Assembly: GCA_005790965.1 (NCBI GenBank)
Contig: SXTL01000106.1
Location: forward strand, 1 to 5,092
Origin: Burkholderiales bacterium
Lineage (GTDB): Bacteria; Pseudomonadota; Gammaproteobacteria; Burkholderiales; Thiobacillaceae
Length of the DNA: 5,092 bases
Direction: 5' to 3'
Positions 1-5,092 of this stretch are shown here, piece by piece (position 1 is the first letter of the stretch; every line of letters starts with the position of its first letter). A program made the translations under genes and the position numbers. The notes beneath the pieces are model-generated. The model ran no database searches. It saw only the letters and a program-made list of their open reading frames with translations, and had not been told where the DNA came from.

Positions 1-521
1 CCCGCTGCGGCGATGTGATTCTCTTTGATCAGGATGCCGTCAAACAGGCCGATCCGCTGGTTCTCGCCGCCGCCCATGCGAACCGCATACTTTGCGGCAT
101 GACGCAGACCCGGAAGCGTCTTGCGAGTGTCGAGGATGTGCGCCTGTGTGCCGGCCACTGCTTCGACATAAGCACGCGTTTGGGTGGCAATAGCCGACAG
201 TGTTTGCAGGAAATTAAGTGCCGGTCGTTCGGCCGAGAGCAGGGCGCGGGCCTGGCCGCTGACCTCGACCAGCAACGCCCCAGCCGCAACGGCCTCGCCC
301 TCGGCAGCCAGCCAGGTCAACGAGCAAGCGGGGGCTAGCGACTGGAAACAGGCATCGAACCAGGGTCGTCCGGCCAGCACGGCGGGCTCGCGGGTGATGA
401 CCTGTGCCGTAGCGGTCAAATCGGCTGGCAGAAGTTGTGCAGTCAGGTCGCCTGAGCCGATATCCTCGGCGAGTGCCGTGCGGATATTTTCGACGATGGC
501 GGCTTCTAAGGAAGTATCCAT
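1..521 (-). CDS. nadC: Nicotinate-nucleotide pyrophosphorylase (quinolinate phosphoribosyltransferase), N-terminal part, cut by the left edge
   Basis: NadC makes nicotinate mononucleotide, CO2 and pyrophosphate from quinolinate and PRPP in cytoplasmic de novo NAD synthesis. The 173 codons present begin MDTSLEAAIVENIRTALAED and carry the family signatures in order: AEDIGSGDLT (residues 18-27), the ERPALNFLQ stretch (98-106), the substrate-binding DTRKTLPGLR (131-140), KYAVRMGGGENQR (144-156) and LIKENHI (164-170). The family is about 280 residues, so roughly the last 110 lie beyond the left edge. Arg156 of the usual N-H-R motif is kept; Gln155 replaces the His, a variant I recall from other proteobacterial NadC proteins. 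The frame stays open upstream of the ATG, but that ATG places the conserved N-terminus correctly. No good Shine-Dalgarno sequence precedes it. The paralogue ModD was considered because a molybdoenzyme gene is nearby, but LIKENHI and DTRKTLPGLR are NadC-type. The gene is divergent from the MgtE-like gene. Confidence 0.96.
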   Translation of the reverse strand, partial: MDTSLEAAIVENIRTALAEDIGSGDLTAQLLPADLTATAQVITREPAVLAGRPWFDACFQSLAPACSLTWLAAEGEAVAAGALLVEVSGQARALLSAERPALNFLQTLSAIATQTRAYVEAVAGTQAHILDTRKTLPGLRHAAKYAVRMGGGENQRIGLFDGILIKENHIAAA

Positions 522-569
522 GGGCTGGTTGGCAAGGCGATCATGGGATTGCGTCAATACAGTCCGCGA

Positions 570-575
570 ATCATA
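570..575 (-). promoter_or_regulatory. Possible -10 element for nadC
   Basis: On the minus strand this reads TATGAT, five of six matches to the sigma-70 -10 consensus, and would give a leader of about 40 nt before the nadC ATG. No convincing -35 hexamer lies 16-18 bp upstream and there is no extended -10 TG, so this is only a candidate. Confidence 0.25.
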
Positions 576-594
576 CCTTGGAGATATACCCAGG

Positions 595-611
595 CGCAGC
601 AGCTTGCTGCG
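595..611. repeat. Perfect short inverted repeat in the divergent intergenic region
   Basis: CGCAGCA (595-601) and TGCTGCG (605-611) are perfect reverse complements separated by GCT. The 7-bp arms could form a GC-rich hairpin in the leader of the MgtE-like transcript, or be an operator between the two divergent genes. There is no T-tract, so it is not a canonical terminator. If translation of the MgtE-like gene began at 543 the repeat would be coding sequence and might mean nothing. Confidence 0.35.
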
Positions 612-653
612 ATAGCGGCTGCACTTCATGGGCAGGTGACGCATAATGACCCC

Positions 654-1631
654 ATGAAACGAGGGTCTGCCACCGTCGCGTTGCATGAAGACGCCGCGCA
701 TCATTTGACGGCCGCGGTGCTGCGGGTGCGGGCCTTGGACCGGGCTGGGGCGGTGCGAGAGAGGCTCGGGCAGAACATTCTTGAAGATACTGACATGGCT
801 TGCGTCGTCGATACGGCAGGCCGTTTCCTCGGTATTGTGCCCTTCGCCGAGTTGTTCCGCCTCCCCCCGGACACCGTGTTGGGCGATGTGATGCAACGCT
901 GTACCGCTGTGACGGCCGACGAGGATCAGGAAAAGGTGGCCTCCGTAGCCCTGCAACACGGACTGGCTAGCGTGCCGGTCGTCGATACGGAGGGGCAATT
1001 GCTTGGCGTGGTGCCGGCGAGAGCGTTAATGCTTATCCTGCGCCACGAACATGTGGAAGATATCCATCACTTGGCGGGTATTCGTCACGAAACCTCAATG
1101 GCACGCCGGGCGCTGGATGCGCCTTCCTTGTCTCGTGTGCGCGATCGTCTGCCTTGGCTATTGTTGGGTCTTCTGGGCAGCATTTTGGCCACGGCGCTGA
1201 TGGGACAATTTGAGGCGACCCTGCAGCAACATTTGGCCCTAGCCTTCTTTATCCCGGGCCTGGTCTATCTGTCCGACGCCATCGGCACCCAGACCGAGGC
1301 CATTGTGGTACGCGGGCTCTCGCTGGCGCATGTTGGTATGGGTCGACTGTTGGCTGGAGAACTCCGTACCGGATTGATTATCGGCTCCCTGCTCGGTGGG
1401 CTGACCTTGCCGCTGGTCTGGCTGACCTTTGGCGACCTGCGTTTGGCCATCGCCGTGGGTGGTAGCTTGGTTGTGGCTGGTGTGCTAGCCACAGGCGTGG
1501 GGCTCTTGTTACCCTGGCTGCTGACCCGTCTTGGGCGGGACCCGGCCTATGGCAGCGGGCCGCTGGCGACGGTGGTGCAGGATGTGCTGACGCTCCTGAC
1601 CTATTTCTTTATCGTTCGCTACTTGTACTGA
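654..1631 (+). CDS. Short MgtE-family divalent cation transporter: CBS pair plus channel domain, no N-domain
   Basis: The predicted product is a 325-residue inner-membrane protein of the MgtE (Mg2+ channel) family. From the ATG at 654, residues about 35-130 form a CBS pair (VVDTAGRFLGIVPFAEL and VPVVDTEGQLLGVVPARAL are the typical strands). A linker leads to five hydrophobic segments at about 168-183, 194-212, 239-260, 264-290 and 304-325. Family marks include RLPWLLLGLLG at the first helix, the FFIPGLVYLSDAIGTQTEAIVVRGL loop, and the C-terminal SGPLATVVQDVLTLLTYF. Asp310 in that last motif corresponds to the pore Asp (D432) of Thermus thermophilus MgtE. Classical MgtE is about 450 residues; the superhelical N-domain is absent here. 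The frame is open back to an ATG at 543 (preceded by AAGGCG) and also has a GTG at 636. I prefer 654 because 543 would leave 21 bp to divergent nadC and adds residues unlike the family. It is probably co-transcribed with the formate dehydrogenase gene 17 bp downstream. Substrate is inferred, not shown. Confidence 0.85.
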   Translation: MKRGSATVALHEDAAHHLTAAVLRVRALDRAGAVRERLGQNILEDTDMACVVDTAGRFLGIVPFAELFRLPPDTVLGDVMQRCTAVTADEDQEKVASVALQHGLASVPVVDTEGQLLGVVPARALMLILRHEHVEDIHHLAGIRHETSMARRALDAPSLSRVRDRLPWLLLGLLGSILATALMGQFEATLQQHLALAFFIPGLVYLSDAIGTQTEAIVVRGLSLAHVGMGRLLAGELRTGLIIGSLLGGLTLPLVWLTFGDLRLAIAVGGSLVVAGVLATGVGLLLPWLLTRLGRDPAYGSGPLATVVQDVLTLLTYFFIVRYLY

Positions 1632-1638
1632 CACAAAA

Positions 1639-1644
1639 GAGGGA
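1639..1644 (+). promoter_or_regulatory. Ribosome binding site of the formate dehydrogenase gene
   Basis: GAGGGA lies 4 nt before the ATG at 1649, inside the 17-bp gap after the MgtE-like stop codon. It supports that start. The tight gap leaves no room for a separate promoter or terminator, so the two genes are probably read as one unit. Confidence 0.7.
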
Positions 1645-1648
1645 TCGC

Positions 1649-4321
1649 ATGGCGGTTACTCTCATCATCAACCAGCACTCGCACCGCATTCCGGAAGGGT
1701 TGACCCTGCTTGAGGCCGTGCGTCATGCGGGCGTTGATTTACCAACCCTGTGTCACGATGTTCGTCTTGATCCTATAGGCGGGTGCCGCCTGTGCTTGGT
1801 CGGGGTCGAGGGCGAGACCAGACCCGTGGCGGCATGTCGGACGACCATCGTGGACGGGATGCGGATCGTGACCCATAGCCCGGAACTGGAGGCGGCGCGG
1901 CGGGCTGAATTGTCCTGGCTGGCCCGCCACTATCCCCCCGAGGTGGTCCTTGCTGAGCCAGCCCGCCCTTTTCATGCCCTGTTGCGTGCCTACGGCGTGC
2001 CGGCGCAGGGCGAAGCTGTGCCCGGCATACCGTTTACCGATACGACCCATCCTTATCTCGTCGTTGATATGCAACGCTGCGTGTTGTGTCAACGCTGCGT
2101 ACACATCTGCACCGAGCTGCAGGGCCAGTCGGTCTGGCATGCCCTGGGACATGGCGATCAAATGCATATTGTGCCGGGCACTGCGGACAGCCTGCTGGCT
2201 AGTGCCTGTGTCAGTTGCGGAGCCTGTGCCGACACGTGCCCAAGCGGGGCCATCGCCGACCGTTTTAGTCGCGAGCGGCCCGCGCCAACGCGCTGGACCC
2301 GCACGGTGTGCCTGTATTGCGGCGTAGGTTGCGAACTGGAACTGGGGACCTGTGACGATCGTATCGTGGCGGCACGGCCTGTGCCCGATGCCCCAGTCAA
2401 CAAGGGGCATTTGTGTGTGAAGGGTCGTTATGCCTTCGATTTCAATGCCGCATCGGATCGCATCACCCAGCCGCTGCGCCGCATCAACGGTGTCTGGCAG
2501 GCGGTGAGCTGGAGCGACGCCATTGCCTTCATCGCGACCGAGCTTAAGCGTATTCGTCGCCATGACGGCCCTGACAGTCTGGCGCTGCTGGGTTCTGCCC
2601 GCGCCAGCAACGAGGACAATTACATTGCGCAGAAATTTGCGCGCCAGGTATTGGGGACGAACAACATCGACAGTTGCGCGCGCGTTTGCCATACGCCGAC
2701 CGCGGCTGCAATGAAGGCGATGCTGGGCGCGGGCGCAGCGACCAATGCCTACGACGATATTGAGCGTGCGGGACTCATTATGGTCTGTGGCGCCAATCCT
2801 ACTGAAAATCATCCGGTGCTTGGCGAGCGCATCCGTCAGGCGGTGCGGCGTGGCGCACGGCTGATCGTCATCGATCCGCGCCGCATCGAATTAGCCAAAA
2901 TGGCCGACCTGCATCTCGCCCTGCGGCCGGGTGGCAATATTCCACTCCTTAACGCAATGGCGCAGGTGATCGTGAGCGAGGGGCTGCACGATGCCAGCTT
3001 TGTGGCGGCGCGTACAAACGGTTTTACCGAGTTGGAGCGGCATCTCGCGCACTGGACGCCGGAACGGGCTGCGCCGCTGTGTGGGGTGGCTGTCGACTTG
3101 ATCCGCCAGGCCGCGCGCCTCTATGCCGCCACCCGGCCCGCTTTGCTGGTGCATGGTCTCGGCATGACCGAGTATCGCCAAGGTACCGAATCGGTCATGG
3201 CGCTGGTCAACCTGGCCTTGTTGACGGGCAATATTGGAAAACCCGGCGCTGGTGTGAATCCCTTGCGCGGGCAGAACAATGTGCAGGGCGCGGCGCACAT
3301 GGGCTGCGATCCGGGTACGCTGACTGGCGGGGTCGCGATCCAGGAAGGTCACGAGCGCTTTGCCCGCTATTGGGACGCGCCGCTACCCTCTGTGCCTGGT
3401 CTGGATATGCTGCAGATGATGGATGCCGCTGCCGCCGGGCGCCTGAAGGGGCTGTGGTGTATCGGTTACGACATCTTGCATTCCAACGCTGATCGCGCGG
3501 CGACCCGCCGGGCCCTGGCCAATCTCGAACTGCTGATTGTGCAGGATCTATTCATGACCGAGACGGCGCACGAATTTGCGCAGGTCTTTCTGCCGGCGGC
3601 TTCGGGGTTCGAAAAAGACGGTAGCTTCATGAACGCCGAGCGTCGCATCCAGCGTATCCGAGCCGCTGTGCCGCCCCCCGGCGCGGCCCGTGCCGACTGG
3701 CAGATCCTTGGCGAAGTCGCCCAAGCCCTCGGGTATGAGGCATCGTTCCCGTTTGCTTCGGCCCACGCCATATGGGACGAGATTAGGCGCGTCTGGCCAG
3801 CCGCCGCAGGCATAACCTATGCGCGTTTGGATGAAGGGGGTTTGCAATGGCCCTGCCCGGACGCCACTCACCCCGGCACGCCCATCCTGCACGGTGACGG
3901 TTTTCCGAGTGGGCCGCGTGCCACGCTCAAATGCCTGAATCATTATCCTAGTTCAGAGCTGACTGACGCCGAATACCCGTTCCTGCTGATCACTGGCCGC
4001 ACGCTGTACGCCTTCAATGCAGCGACGATGACGGCGCGCACACCGAATGTGCAGTTACGCCCCACAGACACGCTCGACATGGCGCCTGCGGACGCGCAGC
4101 GTCTTGGCCTGAAAGATGGCCAGCGGGTCGGGCTCCGCAGTCGCTATGGTCGCGCCGAGCTGCCGCTACGCCTTCTTGATGCCATTAAACCGGGTGAATT
4201 GTTTGCCACCTTCCACGATCCAGCGGTCCGGCTCAACGCCGTGACCAGCCCGCAGCGTGACCGCTTCGTGCATACGCCGGAATACAAGCGCACGGCCGTG
4301 GTGGTTGAACCCTGCGCTTAG
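1649..4321 (+). CDS. fdhF: Molybdopterin formate dehydrogenase, alpha (catalytic) subunit, Cys type, with N-terminal Fe-S arm
   Basis: The expected reaction is formate oxidation to CO2 (or the reverse) at a bis-MGD Mo or W centre. The 890 residues carry, in order: a 2Fe-2S plant-ferredoxin-like domain with Cys35, 46, 49 and 63; a ferredoxin 4Fe-4S pair (C144VLCQRCVHIC154 and C187VSCGACADTCP198); the catalytic-domain 4Fe-4S motif (Cys221, 224, 228 and 256); NNIDSCARVCH, with Cys347 as metal ligand (Sec140 in E. coli FDH-H) and the adjacent catalytic His348; NPLRGQNNVQGA (537-548) with the conserved active-site Arg; and a C-terminal molybdopterin-binding domain (about 770-885) ending in TPEYKRTAVVVE. 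There is no Tat signal, so it is probably cytoplasmic. The His-Cys3 4Fe-4S motif of NuoG/FdsA, expected near residues 94-115, is missing: His94 remains but the cysteines do not. No beta, gamma or FdhD gene adjoins it; clpB follows under its own promoter. The electron acceptor is unknown. The family assignment is firm, but formate as substrate is inferred from homology. Confidence 0.93.
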   Translation: MAVTLIINQHSHRIPEGLTLLEAVRHAGVDLPTLCHDVRLDPIGGCRLCLVGVEGETRPVAACRTTIVDGMRIVTHSPELEAARRAELSWLARHYPPEVVLAEPARPFHALLRAYGVPAQGEAVPGIPFTDTTHPYLVVDMQRCVLCQRCVHICTELQGQSVWHALGHGDQMHIVPGTADSLLASACVSCGACADTCPSGAIADRFSRERPAPTRWTRTVCLYCGVGCELELGTCDDRIVAARPVPDAPVNKGHLCVKGRYAFDFNAASDRITQPLRRINGVWQAVSWSDAIAFIATELKRIRRHDGPDSLALLGSARASNEDNYIAQKFARQVLGTNNIDSCARVCHTPTAAAMKAMLGAGAATNAYDDIERAGLIMVCGANPTENHPVLGERIRQAVRRGARLIVIDPRRIELAKMADLHLALRPGGNIPLLNAMAQVIVSEGLHDASFVAARTNGFTELERHLAHWTPERAAPLCGVAVDLIRQAARLYAATRPALLVHGLGMTEYRQGTESVMALVNLALLTGNIGKPGAGVNPLRGQNNVQGAAHMGCDPGTLTGGVAIQEGHERFARYWDAPLPSVPGLDMLQMMDAAAAGRLKGLWCIGYDILHSNADRAATRRALANLELLIVQDLFMTETAHEFAQVFLPAASGFEKDGSFMNAERRIQRIRAAVPPPGAARADWQILGEVAQALGYEASFPFASAHAIWDEIRRVWPAAAGITYARLDEGGLQWPCPDATHPGTPILHGDGFPSGPRATLKCLNHYPSSELTDAEYPFLLITGRTLYAFNAATMTARTPNVQLRPTDTLDMAPADAQRLGLKDGQRVGLRSRYGRAELPLRLLDAIKPGELFATFHDPAVRLNAVTSPQRDRFVHTPEYKRTAVVVEPCA

Positions 4322-4332
4322 AACCCCGTGTG

Positions 4333-4360
4333 GTTGAAATCCAGTTTCCTCTCCCCATTT
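4333..4360 (+). promoter_or_regulatory. Sigma-32 (RpoH) type heat-shock promoter of clpB
   Basis: GTTGAAA (4333-4339), a 13-nt spacer, then CCCCATTT (4353-4360). The known proteobacterial sigma-32 consensus is CTTGAAA, 11-16 nt, CCCCATnT, so only the first base differs. Transcription would start near 4367, about 30 nt before the clpB ATG. Position directly before a classical heat-shock gene strengthens the call. The -35 part lies just 12 nt after the formate dehydrogenase stop codon, and I see no intrinsic terminator in the gap, so read-through into clpB is possible. Confidence 0.85.
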
Positions 4361-4383
4361 AGCGGAGTAATAGAAACCCTATC

Positions 4384-4388
4384 AGGAT
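4384..4388 (+). promoter_or_regulatory. Ribosome binding site of clpB
   Basis: AGGAT sits 7 nt before the ATG at 4396, a normal spacing. Together with the canonical ClpB N-terminus it settles the start. Confidence 0.65.
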
Positions 4389-4395
4389 CAATACC

Positions 4396-5092
4396 ATGCG
4401 TTTTGACAAACTGACCACGCCGTTCCAGCAGGCCATCCAGGACGCCCAGAGCTTGGCGCTGGGTAACGAAAACCCGTACATCGAGCCGCTGCATGTGCTC
4501 GCCGCCCTGCTCAACCAAGAGGATGGCGGTGCGCGTGCCTTGCTGCAACGCGCCGGGGTGCGCGTGCCAGCGCTGGTAACGGTTCTGCAAAAGGCGCTCG
4601 ATCGTCTGCCCAAGGTTGAAGGCGAACAGGCCGAGGCGCAGGTGTCGCGCGAGCTGACGCAACTGTTCAACTTGACCGACAAAGAAGCGACTAAGCGCGG
4701 CGACAACTTTATCGCCAGCGAATTGTTTTTGCTGGCCTGCGTAGCCGACAAGGGCGACGCCGGGCGCATCATGAAGCAGCACGGCGCGGATCGGGCCCAT
4801 CTGGAGGCCGCTATCGATGCCCTGCGCGGCAGCGAGAAGGTCAACTCGGCCGATGCCGAAGGGCAGCGTGAGGCCTTGAAGAAATACACTTTGGATCTGA
4901 CCGATCGGGCCCGGGCTGGCAAGCTCGATCCGGCGATCGGCCGTGACGACGAGATTCGGCGCGCCATTCAGGTCTTGCAGCGGCGCACCAAAAACAACCC
5001 GGTGCTGTTCGGCGAGCCGGGCGTAGGCAAGACCGCCATCGTTGAGGGCCTAGCCCAACGCATCGTCAACGGCGAGGTGCCGGAAACGCTGA
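4396..5092 (+). CDS. clpB: ATP-dependent chaperone ClpB (Hsp100 disaggregase), N-terminal part, cut by the right edge
   Basis: ClpB is a hexameric AAA+ disaggregase that threads proteins out of aggregates together with DnaK in the cytoplasm. The 232 codons present start MRFDKLTTPFQQAIQDAQSL. The Clp N-domain repeats cover about residues 1-145 (ENPYIEPLHVLAALL and DNFIASELFLLACV are the repeat cores). The linker ALKKYTLDLTDRARAGKLDPAIGRDDEIRR follows, then the first AAA+ domain with Walker A GEPGVGKT at 206-213, the same position as in E. coli ClpB (Lys212). The KKYTLDLT linker and the long N-domain fit ClpB rather than ClpA or ClpC. About 630 residues, including the coiled-coil middle domain and second AAA+ domain, lie beyond the edge. 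The E. coli internal start at codon 149 (GTG) is a GTC here. Expression is probably heat-shock controlled from the sigma-32 promoter just upstream. Confidence 0.97.
   Translation, partial: MRFDKLTTPFQQAIQDAQSLALGNENPYIEPLHVLAALLNQEDGGARALLQRAGVRVPALVTVLQKALDRLPKVEGEQAEAQVSRELTQLFNLTDKEATKRGDNFIASELFLLACVADKGDAGRIMKQHGADRAHLEAAIDALRGSEKVNSADAEGQREALKKYTLDLTDRARAGKLDPAIGRDDEIRRAIQVLQRRTKNNPVLFGEPGVGKTAIVEGLAQRIVNGEVPETL

Noticed and set aside
1..521. ModD (molybdenum-linked NadC paralogue) because of the nearby molybdoenzyme
   Set aside because: DTRKTLPGLR, KYAVRMGGG and LIKENHI are NadC signatures; ModD differs at these motifs.
549..577. Sigma-70 promoter TTGCGT-17 nt-CATACC for the MgtE-like gene
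   Set aside because: Spacing is right but each hexamer matches the consensus at only about three of six positions, which is near chance.
15..615. Overlapping plus-strand open frames across the left end
   Set aside because: The minus strand encodes unmistakable NadC motifs over the same bases; the plus-strand products resemble nothing.
2687..2689. Possible selenocysteine enzyme
   Set aside because: Codon 347 is TGC (Cys), not TGA, so this is the cysteine form and needs no SECIS element.
1739..2812. Long 357-codon open frame on the minus strand opposite the formate dehydrogenase gene
   Set aside because: Its translation is low-complexity Arg/Ala/His-rich with no recognisable domain, and the plus strand here encodes well-conserved Fe-S and active-site motifs. 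It is a GC-rich antisense shadow.
4322..4352. Intrinsic terminator after the formate dehydrogenase gene
   Set aside because: No GC-rich hairpin followed by a T-run is present; the stretch is better explained as the clpB promoter.
4318..4967. Two minus-strand open frames opposite clpB
   Set aside because: They run antisense to a canonical ClpB N-domain and across its promoter, with no conserved motif of their own.

Overview
The window looks like chromosomal DNA from a GC-rich proteobacterium, probably beta- or gammaproteobacterial. The reasons are the style of the NadC and ClpB proteins, a heat-shock promoter that fits the proteobacterial sigma-32 consensus, and a cysteine-type formate dehydrogenase. 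I cannot name the genus. There are four protein genes, two of them cut by the window edges, and no RNA genes, mobile elements or CRISPR arrays that I can see.

Layout: (1) positions 1-521, minus strand, hold the N-terminal 173 codons of nadC (quinolinate phosphoribosyltransferase, NAD biosynthesis). (2) A divergent intergenic region of about 130 bp (522-653) carries a short perfect inverted repeat and only weak promoter-like hexamers. (3) Positions 654-1631, plus strand, encode a short MgtE-family membrane protein: a CBS pair plus the five-helix MgtE channel domain, without the usual N-terminal helical domain. (4) Only 17 bp later, 1649-4321 encodes an 890-residue molybdopterin formate dehydrogenase alpha subunit with an N-terminal 2Fe-2S and two-4Fe-4S arm. 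(5) A 74-bp gap holding a strong sigma-32-type promoter precedes clpB (4396 to the right edge), the heat-shock disaggregase.

The MgtE-like gene and the formate dehydrogenase gene are probably one transcription unit, flanked by unrelated housekeeping genes read from their own promoters. The alpha subunit stands alone: no flavin/NAD-binding beta subunit, gamma subunit, cytochrome or FdhD chaperone gene lies next to it. Its N-terminal arm also lacks the His-Cys3 4Fe-4S motif found in NuoG and FdsA. The most interesting part of the window is therefore this two-gene unit, a reduced divalent-cation-channel-like protein with a solitary formate dehydrogenase of unknown electron partner.
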